NCBI RefSeq assembly: GCF_003672135.1
Contig: NC_039507.1
Coordinates: 14,190,278 to 14,254,277, forward strand
DNA from: Ooceraea biroi
Taxonomy: Eukaryota; Arthropoda; Insecta; Hymenoptera; Formicidae
Reading direction: 5' to 3'
Length of the DNA stretch: 64,000 bases
Part shown: in pieces, positions 42,535-53,575 of the stretch
Layout: every line of letters begins with the position of its first letter
Numbering within the stretch: the stretch's first letter is position 1
Translations under genes and position numbers: made by a program
The notes under the pieces: model-generated
Seen by the model: the letters and a program-made list of their open reading frames with translations, nothing else
Database searches by the model: none
What the model was told of the DNA's origin: nothing

Positions 42535-43186
42535 ATAATAATTGTTTATTTCCGACCAGACTGGCAAGGTAATTGTATATTTACACGACGTTTCGACCAC
42601 GAAGAGCATATGTCGGACATTAATAGGCACCCGGATAATCTTTCGGTTGTAAGCCAACATAGAATTGTCAATAGTCATGAGTTTAGTTGGAATAATGTAA
42701 ATATTCTGCACAAAGAAGATCATTTCAAAAAGCGAGAAATCGCGAAAATGATTTTTATAAAGCAGAGCAGTGATGCTATTAACTCGCAACGGGACACAAA
42801 CAATCTTCCGAGCATATACGATAATATTTTGACGAAAGCTTGTGACTTCCGAACGACTAGGTCGATCAATAGCGTTTGAACTGTGAAATCTAATGCGGTG
42901 CGCTAGTGCTGGTTGTCACTGTCCAAGTTTTCTTTATTTTATTGTACCATCCTAAAGGGTTACTTTCTGGAAGTAAGTGCTGTTTTATAAATTTGATCAG
43001 CATGTATGAGTGTTTTTTATTAATTTTTGTCTAACTGCTTCAGAGAGTGACTCTTCTTATCACTTGAAAAGGACCCGAAACTTCGTGGTCGAAACGTCGT
43101 GTAAATATACAATTACCTTGCCAGTCTGGTCGGAAATAAATAATTATTACATTGGAATTCAACTGGCGTTGTAAAATATTACTGAA
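42535..43186 (+). mobile_element. Penelope-like element fragment nested in copy 2
   Basis: Both ends carry inverted terminal blocks (CCGACCAGACTGGCAAGG...ACACGACGTTTCGACC at 42550-42600, complement at 43070-43135). TTCATATTTAGTT (13 bp) is duplicated at 42522-42534 and 43187-43199. The body contains the last part of the GIY-YIG ORF. It matches the element at 31876 but inserted separately. Confidence 0.85.
42600..42879 (+). pseudogene. Penelope GIY-YIG C-terminal fragment
   Basis: Reads SVVSQHRIVNSHEFSWNNVN, ILHKEDHFKKREIAKMIFIK and QSSDAINSQRDTNNLPSIYD up to a stop at 42877-42879. It aligns with SVVSRHSALNGHCFDWQNIN of the other copy. The nuclease catalytic start (GIY/YIG) is absent. Confidence 0.8.
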
Positions 43187-43290
43187 TTCATATTTAGTTT
43201 TGATTTTTATAAATAGTATTTTAAACTTTTTGTTGCGTACAAGGTGAGATTTTTTATGTACTTGGCGTACTTTTTTCACCTTTATAAGGT

Positions 43291-44985
43291 TTTTTTAATG
43301 ATAACTGTAAATGTGTTTATTGTAATAATTCCAACTAAAAAGGTTTGTAAGTCATTATTGAAAATTAAGATTGAGAGAGAGAGAGAGAGAAATTTATAAG
43401 AATTTTATAAGATATTTACAAGAAGATATGTCCAATGCGACTCGGGCACGCCAAGTACTTCAATGTTGTCATGCGATAAAAGAGTATGCATGGGAAATAT
43501 TTAGAGAAAATCCTCAAACTGAATTGCTTCTAGATACTTGGTTAGTTAAGGACGTTCATAGGTAATCGTAGCCAAAAGTTTTGCGCACGTTCGGCTCTCT
43601 TTCCACGTATAGCGCGACCCCCTCCTTACTTCATGACGTTTAGCGTAGACTGTACACTTTTCCATGGCGACTCTCCTTCCACATAGCGACATGCTTCGAA
43701 ATACTGTCAGATGAAGAACTTTGAGTTATAATTACGCATAAAGAATACCGCTACGTATCTTCATCTTGTAATATGTCATTCCTAACATCATCATGAATCA
43801 TATATTAACTTTTTAGCAAACTACATAAACAATTTCTGCCGCAAGCAATTAAAATATCTCTCTAGAACACGCTTGGCCTATACCTTACGTGTTAAAATTC
43901 GTAACTTTGACATTGAATATCTTAACTTTGGTACCGATACGGTTTTTGCAACTGAGCAGGTGTATAAATAACACTATTAATAGCATATGGTCTAAAGGAG
44001 GAGGGTCAATAAGGCCTGTTTTCGGCCCCCTCCAAAATTGGACCAAAATGGGTGAAATCACTTCTTTAGACCCTTGGAAGTAATATGTAGTCGATTCCAA
44101 CCGAAATGGAAGTATTTGGAGCTCTACCAGCATATATATGTGTACATAGATATATAACTGAATATACTCAATATAAAGAATGAAAAGACTTCAGAGTCTG
44201 ATTCAAAGTACATAAATACATATATGGGCACACTACGGCGCTGCTACCTCTCTTCTTCCGTCCCCTGACATGTATAAGCACATAGATATGTGTAGTAAAA
44301 TCGACTAAACTAGTGAAAATGCATAATGGGAGTCTTTAGTATGAATGACGATTTGTTTAGGATTTATATATATATATATACACACCATTGTGGTTCCATC
44401 CGTTTTGTCATGGAAAGTACATGTATCTTCCCCAAAAATCCTAAATAAATCATCATACATACTAAAGACTCCCCCTATGCATTTTCACTAGTTTCGTCGA
44501 TTTTACTACACATATCTATGTGCTTATACATGTCAGGGGACGGAAGAAGAGAGGTAGCAGCACCGTAGTGTGTCCATATATGTATTTATGTACTTTGAAT
44601 CAGACTCTGAAGTCTTTTCATTCTTTATATTGAGTATATTCAGTTATATATCTATGTACACATATATATGCTGGTAGAGCTCCAAATACTTCCGTTTTGG
44701 TTGGAATCGACTACAATTACTTCCAAGGGTCTAAAGAAGTGATTTCATCCATTTTGGTCCAATTTTGGAGGAGGCCGAAAACAGGCCTTATTGATCCTCC
44801 TCCTTTCAAGTAAATATATAGAAAATTATATAGAAAATTAATTAGCCGATGAACGTCCTTAACAATTGATTTCATATTTAGTTTTGATTTTTATAATAAA
44901 TATTTTTTAAACTTTTTGTTGCGTATAAGTTGGAATTTTTTATGTACTTGGCGTAGTTTTTCACCTTTGTAAGGTGTTTTTAGTG
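43291..44985. mobile_element. GCCAAGTAC foldback family, copy 3 (one insertion)
   Basis: GGGCACGCCAAGTACTTCAA at 43447 to TACTTGGTTAGTTAA at 43549, then resumption as CAATTGATTTCATATTTAG at 44863 and the terminal ATGTACTTGGCGTAG at 44942. Only one arm is recognisable; the centre and other arm are reduced to the 43300-43440 segment. Confidence 0.7.
43550..44858. mobile_element. TTAA-flanked (piggyBac-type) foldback
   Basis: The ends GGACGTTCATAGG and complement CCGATGAACGTCC are inverted, and TTAA lies on both sides (43546-43549, 44859-44862). The other foldback copies have a single TTAA at this place (GCTAGTTAACTATTGATTTC). TTAA duplication is the mark of piggyBac. The inner arms 43995-44365 and 44435-44820 form a ~370-bp inverted repeat at high identity. 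There is no transposase gene. Confidence 0.85.
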
Positions 44986-44992
44986 GGTTCAA

Positions 44993-45680
44993 GCGACGCG
45001 GTAGCGTCGCGACGCCAAGTACATAAAAATAAAAAATAAGGCTCCGAATAATGAGAATCACTGCATAAACATCGAGCGTTACCAAGTTCAGTGCATAGAC
45101 GTCGAGCGCTACCGTATAGCTTATCTGGAATTTATATCATTTGACAGGTCACATAAACTTATGATTAAAATATTTCAGGAACTAAAACCGTTATCAAAAA
45201 TCTAATGGCACTTTTATTATATAATATGGGTGCAAGCTTTCGATTGCGACCAATGTGGTCAAGATTGAGGCCGTCAGTCTTGAGATATTGTAATCGTATA
45301 TTATAATTGTGACGTTTCATTTTCCTTTTCCATGCAATTCAGGTTCAGACTCACGTACATATGTCGCACATACACATGCAAAGCGATTTTGTCCGTCAAG
45401 CTGCCGTTCACACATGCATGATGTAATTTATTATAAATTAAAACTGATTGTAATACTTTTGGATAATGTTTTATTTTAAGATAAATATATAAATCGCAAA
45501 AACTATAAAAAATTTAAATTTACTTGTTTAAACGAAATCATCGTGATAGCGTCGCAATGATAAGTAAATAATTCTTCTAATTTTGAACAATATATTATGA
45601 CAATTTAAGATATAATTTGGAACATTTTATACTCATAGAACGAAACCGAGGAAGAAAGAGGGAGTGAGAGAGAAAATTTT
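44993..45680. repeat. GACGCGGTAGC repeat family, copy 4
   Basis: TTCAAGCGACGCGGTAGCGT begins it; the ordered motifs run to AAAGCGATTTTGTCCGTCAA, and the tail ends CGAAACCGAGGAAGAAAGAG, which also follows copy 2 (17115). It has no minisatellite expansion. Confidence 0.65.
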
Positions 45681-45884
45681 AAATTGTCACAATTAATATT
45701 TGACAATTAGAAGAATTAAGGAGATTTGCACGATTAGATAAATCTTTATTATCCAACATTTTTATGTTGGATGAGATCTCACAGCAGAAATAAAATGGCA
45801 TATTATTGCGGCAATACAAAAATACATAAAAACATTAAAAATTAATGAAATATAAAAAATTTTACAAAAAGTAATGAGATCCCT
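45681..45884. other. Spacer
   Basis: No feature seen. Confidence 0.3.
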
Positions 45885-46012
45885 CTAAAAAAACCTTACA
45901 AAGGTAAAAAAAAGCCAAGTACATTAAAAAGCAAAACTAAATATGATGAAATTCATAGTTAACTAGCCAAGTACCTAGAAGCAATTCAGTTTGAGGATTT
46001 GTAATTTGAAAT

Positions 46013-46346
46013 TGTTGGGACTTTCTTAGCAGGATTTGATTGTTTGACGAAAGATAATGAACTTGAGGGTACGAAAGGTACATTTTATTAATACTCGTCT
46101 GACTATGACACACGTTCAACCGACTACGACATGCGTTTTTAACTACGACACGCGCTTGACCGAGTACGAGAGATGACATGCACTCGACCGAGTTCGGCAG
46201 ACGACTGACTACCAACGGTAAACCGAAAACAAAAGAAACACAAACAGTGAACAAAAAAACCTTATCAACGGTTTTCATGACACGGCATTAATTTCGCGAG
46301 CATATATATAACTTAAAAATTAAATACGAAAACCAATTACTCAACA
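46013..46346 (-). repeat. Copia 3' LTR (334 bp)
   Basis: Matches the other LTR except for about four substitutions and one extra 19-bp piece around ACATGCGTTTTTAACTACG. That piece partly repeats the adjacent CTACGACACGCG, so either LTR may have gained or lost it. Confidence 0.93.
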
Positions 46347-49300
46347 CTCTCACCGTTTGAGTATTTAACAAGGGATCTTGAACCTAAAACATTACATAAC
46401 TTATAAAAACGCTCTTTAGGTATCGCTTTGGTAAAAATATCAGCTCTTTGGCATTCGGAAGGTACATACTCAACAATGATATCATGACTGGCGACTTTTT
46501 CGCGTATAAAATGATACCTTATTTCTATGTGCTTGGTTCGTTTATGAAATTCTGGGTTTTTCGCAAGTCGTATAGCACTCTGGTTATCAATAAATAAAAC
46601 AGTCGCCTTTTCACAAGAGAACCCAATATCTTTACACAACTTCCGAAGCCAAATAGCTTCTCGGGCAGCAGCCGTTGCTGCTACATATTCGGACTCTGTG
46701 GTACTTAATGTAACGAGTTTTTGACGTTGACTTGATCACGTAATTAGTCCGTTGCCTACGTTAAACGCATATCCAGTGGTAGAACGGCGCGTCTCGATAT
46801 CTCCCGCGTAATCGGCATCGCAATAACCAACGAGTTCAAATTCGTTTCCACTGGATTCATAAACAATACCGAAATCTTTTGTCCCGACTAAATACGAAAA
46901 ATTTCGTTTTACCGCTTTCCAATGAGCAACTGTATGAAAATTTAAAAATTTCGAAACTGAATTGACCGCAAACGCGATGTCCGGGCGCGACACTACAGCT
47001 AAAAACATAAGTGATCCGACAGCTTCGTGATACGGTACATTTGTTATAGTTTCTTTATCACATTTCGCTGGGTACAATATATAGTCTGTGGATCCGCAGG
47101 TACACTCATTGGCTTGGCATGACTCATTTTAAATCTGTCAAGAACACGTGTTACATAATCAGTTTGATGTATGAACATAGTTTTATTCGCTCTATTTCGC
47201 TCGATTTGTAATCCTATAAACTTTGTTCCATCTCCAATTGTTATATCAAACAATTCCTTTAAACACATCAATATTTTTCTGAGAGCACTTGACGATTTAG
47301 TGGCAACGAGCCCGTCGTCTACAAATAAAGCAAGGTATACCTCTGCGCCCATGACATGACCTTCAAAAATACACTGATCGGCTTCGGATTGCGTGAAATT
47401 AAATCTTTCTATAAACACTATAAATTTCCGATTCCAGCACCGAGGTGCTTGTTTAAGTCCATACAAGGACTTATTTAACCGACACACAACACTATCACTG
47501 TTGCTACACTCTTCTTCTGAGACGACCAGTCCCTCGGGTATTTTCATAAAAATTTCTTCTTCCAGTTCGCCATAAAGGAAGGCCGTACACACATCAAACT
47601 GGGTGAGCTCGAGGTCTTCGTGGGCAACTCTAGCCAGAAACATTCTGAGGGTGTCATATCGCATGACTGGGGCAAAAGTTTCATTGTAGTCAATGCCTTG
47701 TCGCTGAAGAAATCCTCTGGCACATAAGCGTGCCTTAAATTTGTGTTTTTCTTCTGACGGCCCGTGCAATATTCTAAAAACCCATTTCGAATCGATGAGT
47801 TTCATTCCGTCCTTTTTTATTACCAACGTCCACGTCTTGTTTTTATTATGAGCTTGCAACTCCCTTTTGATTGCACCCGCCCATTCTTTTCCATCTGGAT
47901 CATTGACTGCCTCATGATACGTTTGCGGAGTGTTATATTCGACGAAGTCCACATCGTATCTGCGAGGTGCTCTCAGTGATATGCGATCTCGTAGTTGACG
48001 TTGATTTCCAGCAGCTGCACGTTGCTCATCTCGTTCCTCTTCACCTCTCCTTTGATGCACTGGTTCGATGTCTTCAAGATCGTTCTCTCTATTATCTTCG
48101 TCGACGTCATCATTAATGTCGATGACTTCATCAGCTTCTTGCTCAACTTCAGTTTTCCTTAAAACGAACACTTCGTTATCCGAACTTGCTTCACTTGCGT
48201 CTTTTGTGCTCAGCGTCTCGTCAAAAACTACATCTCTTGATACTGACACCTTTTTTGATACAGGATCATAGAGACGATAATTCGACGACTCTCCTTAGTA
48301 TCCCACCAATAGCATCTTTTTTGCTTTGTCGTCGAGTTTCTTCCTCAGCTGTTTCGGCACATGTATGTAAGCGGTAGACTCGAAGATCCTGATGTGTTTC
48401 AAGTCGGGTTTCCTTTCATTCCATATTTCAAAAGGAGTTTTGACGTTGCTCCGATTTGAATGCGTGGTACGATTCAATACATACACTGCCGTGCTCACGG
48501 CTTTAGCCCATAAATTTTTCGGAAGGCTTTTTGCTCGCAGCATCGTGTGGGCACACTCCATAATCGTCCTGTTCGCTCTCTCAGCTTTCCCATTTTGTTT
48601 CAGAGTATAGGGTACTGTGTTTTCCAAAATGATTCCACATTCTTCAAGATATTTGATCATTTCTTCATTCTTGTACTCTCTTCCATTATCCGAACGTACT
48701 CTTTTTATCTTCTGTCCAAACTTGTTTTGTATCATGTTTTTGTACAGTTTGAATTTTTGCAATACTTCATTTTTGTGTTTTAAGAAGTAAACATAGCAAA
48801 AACCTGAAGCATCATCGATGAACGTCACGTAATAACATGCACCACCCAATGAGTCTACTTCAAATTTTTCGCACACATCTGTATGCACATACTCGTCTGG
48901 CTTCATGCTCTACTTGTCTGGTCTCTCCTTGAACGGCAATCGATGTGATTTTCCGTATTGACATGTTTCACAGACGAATTTTTCTGCTTTCTTAATTGTC
49001 ACACCGTCGACGAGACCGTTCCGCACCATGTGACACAATGCGCGACCACCAACGTGTCCGAGTCTTTCGTGCCACAGTCTTAAATCAGTCTCTGAATAAT
49101 TTACTTCATCAGAGACTCGCGGTCGTATCGAAAGAACATACGATAAATCGCATTTGTTTGTTTCGCGCCGACTGCCATTAATTGTTTATCATGAAAAATT
49201 GTCACTTGATTACTGTCAAATTGAACTCGAAAACCTTTTTCGGTACACGCACCCACTGAAAAGAGATTCTTGCGTATATTTGGCACATAAAGTACTCCTT

Positions 49301-50365
49301 CGATGCGTCCTTTGCTCCACTGGCCGTTGACAAATTTTTCGACATGTATTGTGCCGGTTCCCTCGACTTTGCACTTACCGCCATTTCCAAGAACTACTGT
49401 CTCACCTTGACTAGGGCGAAAATCATCAAACCATTCTCGTCGATAAGAGATATGACGTGAAGCTCCACCGGTAAGCCAAGCGTCTTCCTTACCGACCGCG
49501 AGCAGCTACCGCACCAGTTCGGCCAACATTCCATCGTCCATACTGCAGGCGTCTTCTCCTTCGGTGACCACAAATGCACAGTCCCGCGATCCACTCCCAT
49601 CACGTTTATTTTTTTGAAATTTCTTCTTCCTTGATGGCACTCACGCGCAAAGTGTCCTTTTGCTTTGCATTTAAAGCACTCGACATCCTTTTTTGAAAAC
49701 TTGTTTTTCGAGGTTCCCGTTGACTGCGATTTGTTTTTTGCATTACTGCCTTTCACAGCGGCCAGTGCTTCCGTTGTGTCACTTCCTCCCGCGAATCTTG
49801 CTTCCTCTCGAATGAGTCTTTCGATTAGATTTTCGATGGTCTGTCTATGTTCATTTACGTTGTCCCACACAGTCTGGAACGCACTGTATTTCGTATCCAG
49901 ACTTGCAAGTATCTTCGCCATGACCGTGGTGCTGGATACCGACTCGCCGACATCTTTCAGCTGCTGCGCCATATTTTTCACACGCGATACGTGTTGCACA
50001 ATCGAGTCTCCCGCCAGCATCTTATATTCATGGAATTTTTGCAATAAAAATAATTTGTTTGACAAGGATTTCTGCTCGTGTACCCGGCATAGAGCATCCC
50101 ACATTTTCTTAGCCGTTTTACACGTTATCAGAGACTCAAGTTGCGACATTTCGATGGACGTCGAAATTAATACCATAGCTTTGGCATTGTCTTTTCGCCA
50201 CGCGGCCGCCGCCGGCAACGATGGGTCCGCCGGCATCCTTCTCGAACCGTCGACGACATCACTCACTCCCGCAGCTACAAAGACCGCACTCAGTTGGAAT
50301 TTCCAACTTAAAAAGTTCGAGCCGTCTAATTTTTGTACGTGTCGCACAGATACCTCCTCTGACAT
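46337..50365 (-). pseudogene. Copia gag-pol, broken by stops and frameshifts
   Basis: ATG at 50365 starts gag (MSEEVSVRHVQKLDGSNFLS) with zinc knuckle CFKCKAKGHFAREC near 49660. After a frame change (~49580) and a stop (~49505) comes the protease region (WLTGGASRHISYRREW, where the usual D-S/T-G is not seen), then pre-integrase (HVGGRALCHMVRNG...CETCQYGKSH), a TAG near 48908, integrase (HTDVCEKF, RSDNGREY, NGKAERANRT), a stop after LLVGY, RT (FDVCTAFLYGELEEEIFMKI, LYGLKQAPRCW, LFVDDGLVA), a frame change near 47060, and RNase H (GYCDADYAGD) with a TGA at the usual Trp near 46736. At least six breaks. Confidence 0.92.
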
Positions 50366-50415
50366 TTTTCTTTGTCTTGCTCACTCTTTCGTCACTTTCT
50401 GCACAGCCAGAAGGC

Positions 50416-50429
50416 CTGGGCCCATAACC
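50416..50429 (-). other. Copia primer-binding site, half tRNA-iMet
   Basis: On the minus strand GGTTATGGGCCCAG directly follows the 5' LTR. It is complementary to the anticodon stem-loop CTGGGCCCATAACC of initiator tRNA-Met, the internal priming known for Drosophila copia. Confidence 0.88.
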
Positions 50430-50744
50430 TGTTGGGACTTTCTTAGCAGGATTTGATTGTTTGACGAAAGATAATGAACTTGAGGATACGAAAGATACAT
50501 TTTATTAATACTCGTCTGACTATGACACACGTTCAACCGACTACGACACGCGCTTGACCGAGTACAAGAGATGACATGCACTCGACCGAGTTCGGCAGAC
50601 GACTGACTACCAACGGTAAACCGAAAACAAAAGAAACACAAACAGTGAACAAAAAAACCTTATCAACGGTTTTCATGACACGGCATTAATTTCGCGCGCA
50701 TATATATAACTTAAAAATTAAATACGAAAACCAATTACTCAACA
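50430..50744 (-). repeat. Copia 5' LTR (315 bp)
   Basis: TG...CA ends. It lacks the 19-bp piece found in the 3' LTR. Confidence 0.93.
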
Positions 50745-50900
50745 GAAATAATACTTGGCGTGTCCGGGTTATTTCAAATTACAAATCCTCAAACTGAATT
50801 ACTTCTAGGTACTTGGCTAGTTAACTATGAATTTCATTATATTTAGTTTTGCTTTTTAATGTACTTGGCGTATTTGTTTACCTTTGTAAGGTTTTTTAGA

Positions 50901-51293
50901 GGGATTAAATTATTATCCGGAAGTTTTGCTTTGAGAAGTACTTCATACATTTCTACTTTACGTGTTGTTACTCAATCTTTGTTAGTGTGGAGGCTTGAAA
51001 ATGATGAGCAGACACACTAGTATCGCACACTGAACTTCTTTATTAAAGAATATACGTATACAAAAGGGATCGCAAGCGAGAGCTAAGTGAACTGATAAAA
51101 GCGCGGGAACCGGAATACAATAAACGCAGAATGGCGGAAGGTGAAGTAGCGCCATAGGCCATGAATCATAAATTGCGTAGAGGAACGAATGTCATGAGTG
51201 CCCCGGAAGTACGTGTCGCATTAGCGATGATAAAACCAGAAATTGCCGGACAATTTTCAAGTATTTCTGGATTTTTCTCAATAACCAAGTCAT
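50901..51293. other. No gene recognised
   Basis: Unique-looking sequence of higher GC (51040-51250) just beyond the EnSpm-like ORF end. A 68-codon frame at 51161-51367 overlaps that gene on the other strand and is not supported. Confidence 0.3.
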
Positions 51294-51629
51294 TCAACAA
51301 ATACTTTTTTTTATCAACTGACGTTCCTCAGCTTCGTGTTCACATAAGCGATTTACAATTTGTGTGAGAGATGTATTATGAGATTTACCAAACGTTTTGA
51401 AAAGTCCAATGTAATTCTCATTCCAGAATGCTGACAGGTCATCAAGTGGTATTTGGAATTTCCTTGCATCATCAACAACATGAATTAAATTGTGCAAACT
51501 GAGAACTTGACATTCTGATCCATGTAAGGATGCTAATAGCACAAAACATTTCCTCAATAAATACTCAGCATCATCGCATTGAGTAGTGACAAGTATTTTA
51601 TTGTTCAATATGCGCCTTGCAACAACATA

Positions 51630-52921
51630 TTGGGTTGGCCAAAAAGTAATTGCGTTTTTTTTTATATAAATAAAAGGCAAATTTTTCATGGGAAACAAAA
51701 ACTTTATTAAACAATATATTGTCCATTTTGTTTGATTATCTTTTGCCATTTTTCAGGCAACTTCATGATTCCGCGCTCAAAAAAGTTTTTATCTTTTTCA
51801 GCAAAAAACAATTCCAAGAACGATTTGATATCCTCATCAGCAGTAAAGGTTTTACCATTCAAGGTGTTTTGCAAAGAACGAAACAAATGGTAATCTGATG
51901 GTGCCAGGTCTGGCAAATATGGTGGATGTGGTAACACATCCCATTCAAGCTGCAACAATTTTTGACGAGTGACCAAACTTGTACGTGGTCTAGCGTTATC
52001 ATGGTGAAACACAACACCTTTGCGATTCACCAATTCTCGACGTTTCTGTTTGATGGCATCATTTAATTTATCCAGTTGACGACAGTATACGTCTGAATTA
52101 ATGGTTTGATTCCTTGCAAGCAGCTCAAAATACACAATACCTTTAAAGTCCCACCAGACTGACAGCATAATCTTTCTTTGGTGAATATCTGCTTTTCAAG
52201 TGCTTTCAGCAGGTTCATCACGCTTGCTCCACGATCTTTTTCGTTTGACGTTGTTGTAGACGATCCATTTTTCGTCGTCTGTTATCATACGTTTCAAAAA
52301 TCGATCATTTTCCTCACGTTTCAAAAGAGAATCGCAGATGTCAATACGCTTAGTGAAATGAATTTCTTTCAGCTCATGTGGTACCCAAATATCGAGCTTA
52401 CTAATGTCGTCTTAAATGGTCGTTTTAAATGGTTTTCAACACTCGATTTCGATATGTTAAGATTCTCAGCAATCTCTCGTGTCGTTAAACGCCGATTCGA
52501 ATCGATCAGTGCCTTTATTTTGTCATCATCAATTTCGATTGGCCTTCCTGAGCGTGGTGCATCTTTCACATTAAAATCTCCAGATCGAAATTTAGTAAAC
52601 CAATTTTGATACTGCCGCAGTTTAAAGCATCTTCGCCATATACATCAGATAACTTTTTATGAGCTTGCACAGCGTTTTTCCCTTTTCGGAAGTAATAAAA
52701 CAAAATATGACGAAAATGTTCTTTTTGATTTTCCATTTTGAAATCGACGGCAAACAAACAATTGTTAACGAAATCGTGTACTTTCTTTTTCTAAAACAAG
52801 CTTGAACTGTGAGTTGTTAACCTACATAATGAATTTGCGGTTTAGAATGAAGTTAGTTACATTTCAAGACATGTATGTCCATCTATTGGAAAAAAACGCA
52901 ATTACTTTTTGGCCAACCTGT
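51630..52921 (-). mobile_element. Mariner element inserted in the EnSpm-like gene
   Basis: TTGGGTTGGCCAAAAAGTAA (after TA) at the left; GCAATTACTTTTTGGCCAAC-CTG at the right. Length 1.29 kb, normal for mariner. The EnSpm-like frame stops at the left edge. The right flanking TA is lost, where it abuts the LTR-like segment. Confidence 0.9.
51707..52736 (-). pseudogene. Mariner transposase (D,D34D), frameshifted
   Basis: ATG at 52736 reads MENQKEHFRHILFYYFRKGK (first HTH), DAPRSGRPIEIDDDKIKALI, LTTREIAENLNISKSSVENH (second HTH), then MITDDEKWIVY (first Asp), MLSVWWDFKGIVYFELLARN, VVFHHDNARPRTS (second Asp), LPDLAPSDYHLF (third Asp), and ends QYIV at 51707. Length suits the ~345-residue family. 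At least three frame changes or stops (near 52600, 52380 and 52170) disable it. Confidence 0.9.
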
Positions 52922-53515
52922 TCGAGATTCACTGACGACGCCCAGCGCTGAGCGCGAGAATCGTGCACACGAGACTCGGAAGTCTTCGATAAGGATTTGA
53001 CGGCAGGATTAGACACAACACACCAAAGAAAGTAAAGGTTGCGATTCAGTGAAATTGAATCTGTATTTATCGTCTCAGTTTAATAGTGGTTAACGCAGAG
53101 AACCCGATTTAGTAAAACCAGGCGTCGAATGGTCGTTCGAACGAGACTCGGTTACACGGCACTTGTGAGGTGAACCGAACAAAGAGAAAATTACGAGCTA
53201 GAGAAGAAGACTTTCTTCGACTAGAATCGTGAGACAACTGATTCGGTTTTTGCCGCAGTATTTTCTTCATTTTGTCTTCCAAACTATCTTGTTATTCGCC
53301 CGAGTTGCTCGAACGACGATTCGACATGCCCATATATGGCAACGCGAGCCGCTTCGACCGATGTTTGCCGAACATTAGAGAAAAATATTTTCCCCTGCTG
53401 AGACAAATACCAGATGTACTGAGTCCTTGCGAAGGATTGAGATTATTTCGTAAGAAATTAGGATTTTACTAAAATTCTCTTCAAAACTATATTTATTCCG
53501 CTCATCCTCAAACAC
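52922..53515 (-). mobile_element. Possible solo or truncated LTR
   Basis: A ~590-bp block of higher GC fills the gap between the mariner end and the resumption of the EnSpm-like frame. On the minus strand it starts TGTGTTTGAGGATGAGCGGA with AATAAA close by and ends near CTCGAACA. This suits an LTR but no partner LTR is present. A plus-strand frame at 53272-53472 (LERRFDMPIYGNASRFDRCL) has some LINE-tail flavour, too weak to call. Confidence 0.3.
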
Positions 53516-53575
53516 AACCCAATATAACAAAAACTGTTCGCTAATACTCTTTGGGTAAAATATTTTTAAGTACTA

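Larger units (their letters stand above)
41755..43290. mobile_element. GCCAAGTAC foldback family, copy 2 (two insertions)
   Basis: Left arm 41755-42150 starts ACCTTTATAAAGG-type sequence, AAGTACATAAAA, CTCACCTTGTAC; right arm 42410-43290 ends ATGTACTTGGCGTAC. The left arm is interrupted by a MITE (41856-42035), the right by a Penelope-like element (42535-43186). Removing both restores the inverted repeat seen in copy 1. Confidence 0.8.
46013..50744 (-). mobile_element. Full-length Copia (Ty1) retrotransposon, minus strand
   Basis: 4.73 kb with two LTRs (TGTTGGGACTTTC...TTACTCAACA) and GAAAT duplicated outside (46008-46012, 50745-50749). The order on the minus strand is gag, protease, integrase, RT, RNase H, which defines Copia/Ty1. 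The primer-binding site is half-tRNA type. The coding region is broken but the LTRs are very similar, so the copy is recent yet non-functional. Confidence 0.95.
45885..50900. mobile_element. GCCAAGTAC foldback family, copy 4 (Copia insertion)
   Basis: Left arm 45885-46012 (CCTCTAAAAAAACCTTACAA...GTTTGAGGATTTGTAATTTG) and right arm 50745-50900 are inverted and meet almost at the Copia insertion site, so the insertion fell near the tip of the hairpin. Confidence 0.8.

Noticed and set aside
49665..50456. 263-codon plus-strand ORF opposite Copia gag
   Set aside because: It is the antisense shadow of the gag gene, whose zinc knuckle and LTR context are clear on the minus strand.
53272..53472. C-terminal end of a LINE reverse transcriptase
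   Set aside because: Only a vague resemblance (Arg- and Leu-rich tail ending FRKKLGFY); it sits within an LTR-like block and lacks RT motifs.
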